Assembly (NCBI RefSeq): GCF_002798405.1 | Contig: NZ_PGGV01000037.1 | Span: forward strand, 248,001-312,000 | DNA: 64,000 nucleotides | Direction of reading: 5' to 3' | From: Glycomyces xiaoerkulensis | GTDB lineage: Bacteria; Actinomycetota; Actinomycetes; Mycobacteriales; Micromonosporaceae | Part shown: positions 17,546 through 25,461 of the stretch, in pieces | How positions within the stretch are numbered: the first letter of the stretch is position 1 | How the letters are laid out: the number at the start of each line of letters is the position of its first letter | Position numbers and translations under genes: made by a program | The notes under the pieces: generated by a model | Database searches by the model: none | What the model saw: only the letters and a program-made list of their open reading frames with translations | Told to the model about the DNA's origin: nothing

Positions 17546-18829
17546 TCAGTCCTCCCGACAGTCCTGCGCAGACGCGGGAACGGGGTCGGTCACGTCGTCC
17601 GTTGAGGAGCACAGGGGCAGGAGGTCGTCGTTGGCCGGGGAGGCGTCGATCAGGTCGGCCAGCGCCGCCTCGGCGTCCTCGAGGCCGCCGTCGGTGACGA
17701 TGCCTTCGTCGAGGTCGGCGCGGACGGCCTCGACCGCGTCCTCGGCCGAGCGGTCGGACTCGACCTCCAGCCAGGCGGCCTGGACGCCGGCGACCTCGGT
17801 CGGCAGTCCCCGGAAGACGGCGATGTTGCCCTGGTCGGAGACGCCGATGAAGTACTGGCCGCGGATCCACCACAGTCCGCCGGCGGCGACCAGGGCCAGG
17901 ACGAGGAGCACGGCCAGGAGGGTGCGCCAGACGCGGCCGGAGCGGCGCCCGCCCGGGCGGCCGGTCTCGCCGGATTCCGCCTCCGGTACCTCCTCGTCCT
18001 CCTCCTCGTCGGTGCTCTCGCGCTTGATCGTCGGCAGCATCGCGGTGTCGGCGTCGGCCAGGCGGGCGTCGGCGGCCGCACCGCCGACGATGGTGGCCTG
18101 CTCGCCGGGGTCGCCGTCGACCACTTCGGCGATCAGCACGGTCACGTTGTCGGGCGCGCCCGCCTCCAGCGCCTGGGTCATCAGCGACTCGACCGCCTCG
18201 GCCGGGCCGGCGGCGCTCTGGAGGGTCAGGGCGATGTCGGCGTCGGAGACCGGACCGGTCAGCCCGTCCGAGCACAGCAGCACGCGGTCCCCGGCGACGC
18301 CCTTGATCGTCTGGAACGCCGGCTCCACCTCGGAGGCGCCCAGGGCGCGCAGCAGCAGCGAGCGCTGCGGGTGCCGCTCGGCCTCCTCGGCGGTGATGCG
18401 GCCCTCGTCGACCAGCATCTGCACGTAGGTGTCGTCGACGGTGATCTGCTCGAAGCCGCCGTCGCGCATCCGGTAGGCGCGCGAGTCGCCGATGTGGACC
18501 ATGTTGAACCACTCGCCGTCGAACCACAGCGCGGTCAGGGTGGTCCCCATGCCCTCCTTGTCGGGGTCGTCGGCGACCATGCGCCGGATCGCCCGGTTGG
18601 CCTCGGAGACGGCGTCGGCCAGTTCGTCGGCCACCGACTCCTCCGGCGGCGGCTCGTCGAGCCTGGCGACCGTGTTGATCACGATCGCCGAGGCCAGGTC
18701 GCCGGCGGCCATGCCGCCCATGCCGTCGGCCACGGCGAGGAAATGCGGGCCGGCGTAGACCGAGTCCTGGTTGCCTTGCCTCACCACGCCTCGGTCCGAC
18801 ACGGCCGCGTATCGCAGGTGCAAACTCAT
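17546..18829 (-). CDS. pstP: PP2C-family Ser/Thr phosphatase PstP
   Basis: 427-residue membrane phosphatase that reverses PknA/PknB phosphorylation. The catalytic domain (about 1-240) has metal-binding motifs GNQDSVYAG, VADGMGGMAAG, HIGDSRAYR, LCSDGLTG and GAPDNVTV. An acidic linker precedes one membrane segment (TLLAVLLVLALVAAGGLWWI, about residue 305) and an outer domain of ~100 residues. It begins with ATG at 18829, 24 nt after the FhaB-type gene. Confidence 0.96.
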   Translation of the reverse strand: MSLHLRYAAVSDRGVVRQGNQDSVYAGPHFLAVADGMGGMAAGDLASAIVINTVARLDEPPPEESVADELADAVSEANRAIRRMVADDPDKEGMGTTLTALWFDGEWFNMVHIGDSRAYRMRDGGFEQITVDDTYVQMLVDEGRITAEEAERHPQRSLLLRALGASEVEPAFQTIKGVAGDRVLLCSDGLTGPVSDADIALTLQSAAGPAEAVESLMTQALEAGAPDNVTVLIAEVVDGDPGEQATIVGGAAADARLADADTAMLPTIKRESTDEEEDEEVPEAESGETGRPGGRRSGRVWRTLLAVLLVLALVAAGGLWWIRGQYFIGVSDQGNIAVFRGLPTEVAGVQAAWLEVESDRSAEDAVEAVRADLDEGIVTDGGLEDAEAALADLIDASPANDDLLPLCSSTDDVTDPVPASAQDCRED

Positions 18830-18853
18830 GTAATCAACCGCCGTAGCGTGGCA

Positions 18854-19333
18854 CTAGGCCCGCAGCTCGAATGATGAACGCCCGATCCGGATCGGGACCC
18901 CCAGGGGCACCGGGGTCGGTCTGGAGACTCTAGCGCGTCCCAGGTAGGTGCCGTTCGTCGAACCCAGGTCCTCGACCACCCACTGCCCCTCGGCGGGGAC
19001 CACGCGGGCGTGCCGGTTGGAGGCGAAGTCGTCGCGGATGACGATCGTGGAGTCCGGGGCCCGGCCGATCGAGATCGGCTGCCCGGTGAGCACGAACTGC
19101 CGCCCGGCCAGCTCTCCGGAGGTCACCACCAGCCACTTGGCGGCCTGCGCGGGCCGCTGCCCGCCGCCGGGAGCGGTGGGCGGGGCCTGAGACGGGCCGC
19201 CCGGGCCGCCGGCGGGGGCCGGGCGTCGCTGCGCCATCAGGTCCCTGGTGACGGTCCGGGCCGCCGCGAACACGAACAGCCACAGCAGCACCAGAAAACC
19301 GAAGCGGGCGACGGTCTGGACTATCTCAGGCAT
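18854..19333 (-). CDS. fhaB: FHA-domain membrane protein FhaB (FipA)
   Basis: 159-residue protein with one N-terminal membrane segment (FGFLVLLWLFVFAAARTV), a Pro/Gly linker and a C-terminal FHA phosphothreonine-binding domain with SIGRAPDSTIVI, ASNRHARV and GSTNGTYLG. It links phosphorylated kinases to RodA/PbpA and division proteins in relatives. The start at 19333 (MPEIVQTV) places the membrane segment correctly; a longer reading frame adds an unlikely basic extension. Confidence 0.92.
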   Translation of the reverse strand: MPEIVQTVARFGFLVLLWLFVFAAARTVTRDLMAQRRPAPAGGPGGPSQAPPTAPGGGQRPAQAAKWLVVTSGELAGRQFVLTGQPISIGRAPDSTIVIRDDFASNRHARVVPAEGQWVVEDLGSTNGTYLGRARVSRPTPVPLGVPIRIGRSSFELRA

Positions 19334-19414
19334 GCTGCGCTCCCAGCGGACAAAAGATCGGTCCCGAACACGGTAGCCCACGGCGACACGACCGGCCCGG
19401 TGAGCTGCGCCCGG

Positions 19415-20137
19415 TCAGCCCGCCTGCAGGGTCAGGGAGGTCGTCCCGATCTGGATGACGTCGCCCGGCTGCATGCTCACGGTGGTGATCCGCTGGCCGT
19501 TGACCAGGGTCCCGTTGGTCGAGCCCAGGTCGGTCACCGACACCTGCCGGCCGTCGAAGTCGACCTGCACGTGGCGGCGCGAGATGCCCACGTCGGGCAG
19601 GCGGATCTGGGCCTGCTCGCCGCGGCCGATCACCGTGGCGCCGTGGGCGACGGTGAACTGGCGGCCGTCGGCGGCGACCAGGACCGGACCGGCCGGGGCC
19701 GGCTGCTGGGACGGGCCGTAGCCGCCGCCCCCGGAGACCGGCTGCGACTGGTCCGCGCCCTCGTTCAGGGCCGCGACCTCGGCGGTCACCCGGAACATGC
19801 CGGTGTCCAGGCCCTCGCCGCGCTCGATCTCGACGATGACGTCGCCGTAGACGGTCCAGCCGTTCTCGCCGATGAACTCCGCCTGGGACTGGGCCAGCTC
19901 CTGGGCCAGCGCCGCGGCGTAGGGGGCGAGGCGGTCGTGGTCGGGCGGCGAGAGGTCGATGACGTAGCGGTTGGGCACCAGCACTCGGCCCCCGGCGAGC
20001 ACGGCCTTGTGGGTCTCCGCCTCGCGCTGCATGGCGCTGGCGATCTCGACCGGGTGCACAACGCCCTTGAACATCTTGTTGAAGGTGCCCTCGAACAGGC
20101 CCTCCAGTTGTTTTTCCAAGCGTTGCAGAACGCTCAC
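19415..20137 (-). CDS. fhaA: FhaA-type protein: DUF3662 plus FHA domain
   Basis: 240-residue cytoplasmic protein. The N-terminal DUF3662 domain (about 1-125, beginning SVLQRLEKQLEGLFEG) precedes a short Gly/Gln/Pro linker and an FHA domain with TVIGRGEQAQIRLPD, ISRRHVQVDF and GSTNGTLVNG. In mycobacteria FhaA binds phosphorylated MviN/MurJ and restrains peptidoglycan synthesis. The GTG at 20137 has AGGAGG at a 6-nt spacing. It is the first gene of the pstP/kinase block. Confidence 0.94.
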   Translation of the reverse strand: MSVLQRLEKQLEGLFEGTFNKMFKGVVHPVEIASAMQREAETHKAVLAGGRVLVPNRYVIDLSPPDHDRLAPYAAALAQELAQSQAEFIGENGWTVYGDVIVEIERGEGLDTGMFRVTAEVAALNEGADQSQPVSGGGGYGPSQQPAPAGPVLVAADGRQFTVAHGATVIGRGEQAQIRLPDVGISRRHVQVDFDGRQVSVTDLGSTNGTLVNGQRITTVSMQPGDVIQIGTTSLTLQAG

Positions 20138-20342
20138 CGGTTATCCTCCTCGCTCGACGCCCTCCAGGCGGTGACGCTGTCACTGAAACTCCATGCGTCG
20201 AAGTCGATGGTATCGGCTGACTTCCTGCAACGGCGAGCGGTTGAGGCGCTGTCGTTGTGCGAGTTGTCCTCATATCGTCTGTTCGGGTGAGGAGCGGTTA
20301 AACCGGGGGGTCTGAAATGCAAGGATGCAGGCCAGGCCCGGT

Positions 20343-20371
20343 TTGCGGGCGCCCTGTGGGGCGCGTATGGT
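20343..20371 (+). promoter_or_regulatory. Promoter TTGCGG-17-TATGGT for a leaderless XRE gene
   Basis: The -35 TTGCGG (20343-20348) and -10 TATGGT (20366-20371) are separated by 17 bp. The GTG at 20379 follows the -10 by 7 nt, which places the transcript start at or next to the start codon. Confidence 0.6.
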
Positions 20372-20378
20372 GACGCGG

Positions 20379-20771
20379 GTGACAGATCGCGACTTTGGTT
20401 CATTCATCAGCGACGTGCGCAAGCGCGCGCACGTCTCGATCCGCCAGCTCTCCGATCAGGCCGGGGTGTCCAACCCGTACCTGCGGCGCGAGCGCGGCGT
20501 GCGCCGGCCCAGCGCGGCGGTGCTGCGGCAGGTGGCCGCGGCGCTGCGGATGACCACCCCGCTGATGTACCTCCGCGCCGGGATCGGCAACGACGAAGGC
20601 TCGGCCACGCCGCTGGCGATCGCCACCGACCACGAGCTGACCGCCAAGCAGAAGCAGACGCTGACCGAGATCTACGACTCCTTCGTCCGCGAGAACGAGC
20701 GCAGCGACTCCAGCATCGCGTCGTTGTCCTCCGGCAGTCCGAACGTGACTCGGACACCGTCGTCCCCGTAG
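20379..20771 (+). CDS. XRE-family helix-turn-helix regulator
   Basis: 130-residue DNA-binding protein. The HTH covers about residues 5-60 (VSIRQLSDQAGVSNPYLRRE, then LRQVAAALR), and a region with LTAKQKQTLTEIYDSF follows. I chose GTG at 20379 because a good promoter places the mRNA start there; ATG at 20367 lies inside the -10 box and would add four residues. The last ~33 codons run antisense through the end of the convergent aminotransferase gene, a 100-nt overlap. Divergent from fhaA. Its target is unknown. Confidence 0.82.
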   Translation: MTDRDFGSFISDVRKRAHVSIRQLSDQAGVSNPYLRRERGVRRPSAAVLRQVAAALRMTTPLMYLRAGIGNDEGSATPLAIATDHELTAKQKQTLTEIYDSFVRENERSDSSIASLSSGSPNVTRTPSSP

Positions 20772-21736
20772 GGGCGCACCATGATCCCCCGCTCCTCGCA
20801 ATGCGCGGCGAAGTCCGCCGCCGCCGCGCCGATGGGCAGCCAGAGGCAGTTCGCCTGCGAGTCGGGGATGCCGGGCACCACCTCGCGCGCCGCCGGGACG
20901 ACCCGCTCCCGCTCGGCCACCACCGCCTCGACCCGGCGGCGCATCTCGGCCTCGGCGTCGAGGGCTTTGAGCGCGGCGGCCTGCGCGAGGTTGTTGACCG
21001 CGAAGGGGATCACGCATTTGCGCACCGTCGCGGCCACCTCGGGCGAGGCGATCATGTACCCGGCCCGCAGCCCGGCCAGACCCCAGGCCTTCGAGAACGT
21101 CCTGAACACCACCGCGTTGGGCCGGTCGCCGTAGCGCTCGACCGCGTCGGGCACGGCCGGGTCGGTGACGAACTCCCGGTAGGCCTCGTCGATGACCACC
21201 AGGACCGACTCGTCGACCGCGTCGAACAGCTCGTCGAGTTCCGCGGCGGTGACGACCGGGCCGGTCGGGTTGTTGGGGCTGCACACGATCACCGCGCGGG
21301 TGTCGGGACCGACGGCCTTGGCCATGGCTGAGACGTCGTGGCGGTGGTCGGGCGTGTTGGGGACCTGGACGCTGCGCATCCCCGCGACCGTCGCTGCGAT
21401 CGGATAGGCCTCGAAGGAGCGCCAAGAGTAGACGACCTCGGTACCGGGATCGGCGATCGCCTGCATCAGGTGGCCGATGAGGGCGACCGAGCCGGTGCCG
21501 GCGGTGATGCGGTCGGCCGCGAGGCCGAGCCGCTCGGCCAGGGCCTCGCGGAGCCGCGTCACGGCCAGGTCGGGGTAGCGGTGGACCTGGTCCGCGGCCG
21601 CGGTGATGGCGTCGACCACCCCCGGCAGCGGCCCGTAGGGGACCTCGTTGCTGGAGAGCTTGACCGCCTCGGGCCGCGCCTTGCCGGGCACGTAGGTCGG
21701 GATGGATTCCAGATCCGGTCGGAGCGGCTTGCTCAT
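20672..21736 (-). CDS. Histidinol-phosphate/aromatic aminotransferase (HisC/Pat family)
   Basis: 354-residue PLP enzyme of the HisC2/Pat branch, transferring amino groups to imidazole-acetol phosphate or aromatic keto acids. Visible are LSSNEVPYGPLP, CSPNNPTGPV, the DEAYREF aspartate, the PLP lysine in FSKAWGLAGLRAGY and a C-terminal arginine region VRVTFGLPEDND. The ATG at 21736 overlaps the RDD gene stop by 4 nt and has GAGGAG upstream. It is far from any his operon gene, which favours the Pat (aromatic) role. Confidence 0.9.
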   Translation of the reverse strand: MSKPLRPDLESIPTYVPGKARPEAVKLSSNEVPYGPLPGVVDAITAAADQVHRYPDLAVTRLREALAERLGLAADRITAGTGSVALIGHLMQAIADPGTEVVYSWRSFEAYPIAATVAGMRSVQVPNTPDHRHDVSAMAKAVGPDTRAVIVCSPNNPTGPVVTAAELDELFDAVDESVLVVIDEAYREFVTDPAVPDAVERYGDRPNAVVFRTFSKAWGLAGLRAGYMIASPEVAATVRKCVIPFAVNNLAQAAALKALDAEAEMRRRVEAVVAERERVVPAAREVVPGIPDSQANCLWLPIGAAAADFAAHCEERGIMVRPYGDDGVRVTFGLPEDNDAMLESLRSFSRTKES

Positions 21737-22584
21737 GAGATCGACTCCTCTGAACGGGGCACCTCGATGACGGCGGTGCCGGGTGACTTGTCGTGCAGGC
21801 ACTGGCGGAACGGCCGGTCTCGGGTGCACCATATCCCGTCCAGGATCCACAGGATCGCTCCGAACGGGAAACAGATCAGCGGCAGCGCGGCGTAGGCCCA
21901 TCGAAGCAGCAGCCGGCCCCAGCCGAGGTTCACCGGCGCCAGGGAAACGACCTTGATGCCCATCAGCCGCTTGCCGAGGGTCTGGCCGGTGTTGAGGGTC
22001 GAGGGCACCTCGTAGGCGAACCACAGGCCCATCGCGATGAGGATGACGATCCACCAGTTGCCGGAGGCGGCGTCGGGCAACTGGAGTTCGGCCGCGTCGG
22101 GGTCCCGGGCGGCCTCGGCGAGGGTCGGCCGGATCGACTGGAAGAACTCCCAGATGAAGTAGCCGTTCACCACGGCGTTGAGCCCCAAGAGGGCCACGAA
22201 GTCGACCAAACGCGCGACGAATCGGGCGCCGGCGTGTGCGAGGACGCGGCCGGCGAGGATGCGGCGGACGTCCCGATTGGAGATCCAGCCGACGGTGATG
22301 CCGAGGCTACGGATCGGGACCGTGTCGGGAGGCTGCACCGCCCCGGGCGTGCGCTGGATGATCTTCGGCGGCCCCTCCTCACCGAAGCCCTGCCCCAGGA
22401 TCGGACGGGTCTCGGCCGAAGCCGATCCGGACGGCTCGGGCGGCGGCTCCTCGACCGGTTCGGGGGTCTCGGGCGGCTCGGCGTCGACGGGAACGGACTT
22501 GCCGATCCAGGTCGAGCCGTCCCAATAGCGCTGCACGGCTGGGTCCGCGGGGTCTGGATACCAGCCCGGTTCGATCTTGGTCAT
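21733..22584 (-). CDS. RDD-family membrane protein with N-terminal DUF2510
   Basis: 283-residue protein. The N-terminus is a DUF2510 motif (PGWYPDPADPAV followed by YWDGSTW), then a Glu/Pro-rich linker, and a C-terminal RDD domain with three membrane segments (FVALLGLNAVVNGYFIW; WWIVILIAMGLWFAYEVPSTL followed by GQTLGKRLMGIKVV; and RWAYAALPLICFPFGAILWILDG). Function of the family is unsettled (transport or stress tolerance). It is co-translated with the aminotransferase by a 4-nt overlap. Confidence 0.9.
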   Translation of the reverse strand: MTKIEPGWYPDPADPAVQRYWDGSTWIGKSVPVDAEPPETPEPVEEPPPEPSGSASAETRPILGQGFGEEGPPKIIQRTPGAVQPPDTVPIRSLGITVGWISNRDVRRILAGRVLAHAGARFVARLVDFVALLGLNAVVNGYFIWEFFQSIRPTLAEAARDPDAAELQLPDAASGNWWIVILIAMGLWFAYEVPSTLNTGQTLGKRLMGIKVVSLAPVNLGWGRLLLRWAYAALPLICFPFGAILWILDGIWCTRDRPFRQCLHDKSPGTAVIEVPRSEESIS

Positions 22585-23046
22585 CGACGACCATTCTTGC
22601 AGCCGCCGTTCGGCGTTCCCAGTGAGCTGCGTCGAGCCGTGGTCGGGCGCGGGTCCGGGCGTTGATACGGCCCAGCCGGAGTGAAACCTCGACTGGGCCG
22701 CTCGTTAACTGCTGCCACATCCAACCGAGTTACCAAGCGTGAAGTAACTATTCGCGGTATCCGGCTCCTAGGCGCTGGACCCGCTGTGCCTCCCGACGGC
22801 TCGTGTCGCACGTGGGTACTCGGCGGCTGTGCACGCATCCCTCCGGTCTGCGGAGACCATGTCCCCGGGTAGTCCCTCGGGATCCGTAACTCTTTTCTAC
22901 CCGCATACTCACTGGTAGTAAAGGGCTACCGCGAAAAATTCCGATCCGGGTTCACCGCCGGCGCGCTCCGACGGCCTCCACCAGTGACGACGCCTCGATG
23001 GCCCGAAACGGCGCAGCGGGCCGGAGTTTGCACTACGTTGCGGGGC
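22585..23046. other. Divergent intergenic region, no gene seen
   Basis: 462 nt between the RDD gene and the DUF4190 gene. It contains AT-richer patches around 22725-22760 and 22890-22945 and no reading frame with normal codon use. A TACGTT -10 element at 23034-23039 lies 7 nt before the DUF4190 ATG, predicting a leaderless transcript. No recognised riboswitch. Confidence 0.5.
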
Positions 23047-23397
23047 ATGAGCACTTCGGCACCGCCACCGCAGCCTCCTCCCCCGCCGCCGCCCGGCGCG
23101 GGGCCGCCGGGCCCGCAGTCCCGCAACGGACTGGGCACGGCCGGACTGGTGTGCGGGATCGTCGCGGTGGCGCTGTCGCTCGTCCCCGTGCTCAACGTCT
23201 TCACCTGGCCGCTGGGGGTCCTGGCGATCGTCTTCGGGGCGATCGGCTGGAGCCGTGCCAACCGGGGTCAGGCGACCAACCGGACCATCGCGATCACCGG
23301 TCTCGTGCTCGGCGTCGTCTCGTTCTTCACCTTCTGCCTGGTCTACGTCCTCATCGGCGCCGGCAGCGAGGTCTACTCGAGCGCGCCGCCGTTCTAG
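23047..23397 (+). CDS. DUF4190 small membrane protein
   Basis: 116-residue protein with a proline-rich N-terminal tail (about 1-28) and two long hydrophobic segments (about 32-68 and 76-105) separated by GWSRANRGQATNRT, the pattern of DUF4190 proteins. Function unknown. Its start is probably leaderless (TACGTT 7 nt upstream). Its TAG stop and the nagA stop on the other strand are the same palindromic CTAG. Confidence 0.85.
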   Translation: MSTSAPPPQPPPPPPPGAGPPGPQSRNGLGTAGLVCGIVAVALSLVPVLNVFTWPLGVLAIVFGAIGWSRANRGQATNRTIAITGLVLGVVSFFTFCLVYVLIGAGSEVYSSAPPF

Positions 23398-24509
23398 ACC
23401 TCGAGCCAGGAGCCGCGCCGCAGCACCGACACCAGGTTCAGGTCGTCGTCGAGCACGACGGCGTCGGCCCGCCTGCCGGGCTCGAGCGCGCCGACCTCCT
23501 GCAGGCCCAGCAGCTCGGCGGGCGTGGTCGCGGCCATCCGGGCCGCGCCCGTCATCGACTGTCCGGCCGGGCCGACGGTGTTTCGGACCGCGTCGAGCAG
23601 GGTGATCGTCGAACCGGCGATGACGTCGGTGCCGGCCAGCGTCGCGGCCCCGTCGCGGACCTCGACCCGGCGGCCGCCGAGCGTGTACTCGCCGTCGTCC
23701 AGGCCGGCGGCGTCCATCGCGTCCGACACGAGCATCGTCCAGCCCGCCAGCGACACGTCGAAGGCGAACCGCATCGTGCCGGGGTGCAGGTGGACGGGGT
23801 CGGCGATGATCTCCGAGAAGATCCGCTCGTCCGCCAGCAGCGCCGGAACCGGCCCCGGATCGCGGTGCCGGAAGCCGCGCATGGCGTTGAACAGGTGGGT
23901 GGCCGCCTGCGCACCGGCGTCGATGCCGGCGTCGGTCTCCTCGTAACTGGCGTCGGTGTGGCCGATCGAGGCGACCACGCCGCGCGAGTCGAGGAACTCG
24001 ATCGCCTCGAGCGCGCCCGGCAGCTCGGGCGCGATCGTCACCATCTTCACCGCCCCGTCGCCGGCCTCGATGAGCTCGGTCAACTCGCCGATGTCCGGGT
24101 CGCGCAGCACCGAGGCGGCGTGGGCGCCGCACTTGGCCGCGGAGATGTAGGGGCCCTCGAAGTGCAGGCCCGCCAGCGTGCCGTCGGCGACCAGCGGCGC
24201 CAGGGCGCGGGTGGCGCCGAGGAGGAACTCGTGCGTGCCCGACACCATCGAGGCGGCCACGGTGGTGGTGCCGCGGGAGGCGTGGAAGGACGCGGCCGCT
24301 CGGGCCGCGGCCGGATCGCCGGCCGCCAGCGAATGCCCGCCGCCGCCGTGGCAGTGGATGTCGACGAAGCCCGGCAGGACCCAGCCGACCGGGTCCCCCT
24401 CGCGCTCCTCGATCCCCGCAATGCGCTCGCCTTCGATGACCAAAGCCCCGTTCACGACCCCGTCGGGGGTGACGACCCGGCCCACGTCCGGCAGCATGAC
24501 GCCCTCCAC
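23394..24509 (-). CDS. nagA: N-acetylglucosamine-6-phosphate deacetylase
   Basis: 371-residue amidohydrolase that removes the acetyl group from GlcNAc-6-phosphate in amino-sugar use and wall recycling. Metal and substrate motifs are DIHCHGGGG, HFEGPY, GHTDAS, HLFNAM and the catalytic aspartate in LVSDAMDAAG. The GTG at 24509 has AAGGAG at a 5-nt spacing; upstream reading-frame sequence has no family similarity. Divergent from a DeoR regulator, probably its controller. Confidence 0.95.
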   Translation of the reverse strand: MEGVMLPDVGRVVTPDGVVNGALVIEGERIAGIEEREGDPVGWVLPGFVDIHCHGGGGHSLAAGDPAAARAAASFHASRGTTTVAASMVSGTHEFLLGATRALAPLVADGTLAGLHFEGPYISAAKCGAHAASVLRDPDIGELTELIEAGDGAVKMVTIAPELPGALEAIEFLDSRGVVASIGHTDASYEETDAGIDAGAQAATHLFNAMRGFRHRDPGPVPALLADERIFSEIIADPVHLHPGTMRFAFDVSLAGWTMLVSDAMDAAGLDDGEYTLGGRRVEVRDGAATLAGTDVIAGSTITLLDAVRNTVGPAGQSMTGAARMAATTPAELLGLQEVGALEPGRRADAVVLDDDLNLVSVLRRGSWLEV

Positions 24510-24529
24510 TGGCACTCCTTCGAATCGAT

Positions 24530-24553
24530 CCGGCGTGCGGCAGCTCACGCCGG
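24530..24553. promoter_or_regulatory. Inverted repeat CCGGCGTG-N8-CACGCCGG between nagA and deoR-type gene
   Basis: Perfect 8-bp arms 21 nt upstream of the nagA start. A 9-bp direct repeat GTGCGGCAG (24535-24543 and 24553-24561) overlaps it. Candidate operator for the divergent regulator. Confidence 0.5.
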
Positions 24554-24675
24554 TGCGGCAGAATACGGTGAGCGAGCGGGCCCGGAATGGGCACCGCACG
24601 CGCACCGAAGACCTGGTTTCGAACACTATCTTGCAAGCAGCGGCGGCCCGCCGCGATACCGACCCGAGGAAGACG

Positions 24676-25461
24676 ATGGACCGCTACGCCCGGTGGAACA
24701 CCCTCCTGGAGATCCTCGCCGAGACCGGACGGATCACCGTGGAGGACGCGGCGACCCGGCTCGGGGTCTCGCAGGCGACGATCCGACGCGACTTCGACCA
24801 GCTCTCGCGGCAGCAGATGATCACCCGCACCCGCGGCGGCGCCGTCGCCGGCGGCATCTCCTACGACCTGCCGCTGCGGTACAAGACGGCCCGCCACGTC
24901 GAGGAGAAGCACCGCATCGGGACGGCCGCGGCCGGGCTGGTCAGCCCCGGCCAGGTCATCGCCCTCAACGGCGGTACCACCATCACCGAAGTGGCCCGGG
25001 CCCTGGCCACCCGCACCGATCTGGTGGCCACGCCCGGCTCGACCGGGCTGACGATAGTCACCAACGCGCTCAACATCGCCAACGAGCTGATCGTGCGGCC
25101 CCACCTCAAGGTCGTGGTGGTCGGCGGCGTGGTCCGGCCCCAGTCCTACGAGCTGATCGGACCGCTGGCGGCGCCGATCCTGCGCGAGATCACCCTCGAC
25201 ATCGCCTTCCTGGGCGTCGACGCGGTCGACATCAAGCTGGGCGCGACCAGCCACCACGAGGGCGAGGCGGCGATCAACGCGCTCATGGCCGCCCGGGCGC
25301 GGAAGGTCGTGGTGATCGCCGACGGCTCGAAGATCGGCGGCCACGCCTTCGCCCGGATCTGCGCCACCGACCGCATCCACACCCTCGTGACCGACGGCAA
25401 CGCCTCTCAGGAGCAGTTGCGCGCCTTCGAAGAGGCGGGCATCCGCGTCATTGTGGTCTAG
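24676..25461 (+). CDS. DeoR/GlpR-family transcriptional regulator
   Basis: 261-residue repressor with an N-terminal winged HTH (RYARWNTLLEILAETGRITVE, then RLGVSQATIRRDF and RGGAV) and a sugar-phosphate-binding domain with LNGGTTITEVARAL, VVVVGGVVRPQSYELIG and DGSKIGG. The ATG at 24676 has GAGGAAG upstream. Position suggests sensing of an amino-sugar phosphate and control of nagA. It overlaps the next gene tail to tail by 14 nt. Confidence 0.93.
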   Translation: MDRYARWNTLLEILAETGRITVEDAATRLGVSQATIRRDFDQLSRQQMITRTRGGAVAGGISYDLPLRYKTARHVEEKHRIGTAAAGLVSPGQVIALNGGTTITEVARALATRTDLVATPGSTGLTIVTNALNIANELIVRPHLKVVVVGGVVRPQSYELIGPLAAPILREITLDIAFLGVDAVDIKLGATSHHEGEAAINALMAARARKVVVIADGSKIGGHAFARICATDRIHTLVTDGNASQEQLRAFEEAGIRVIVV

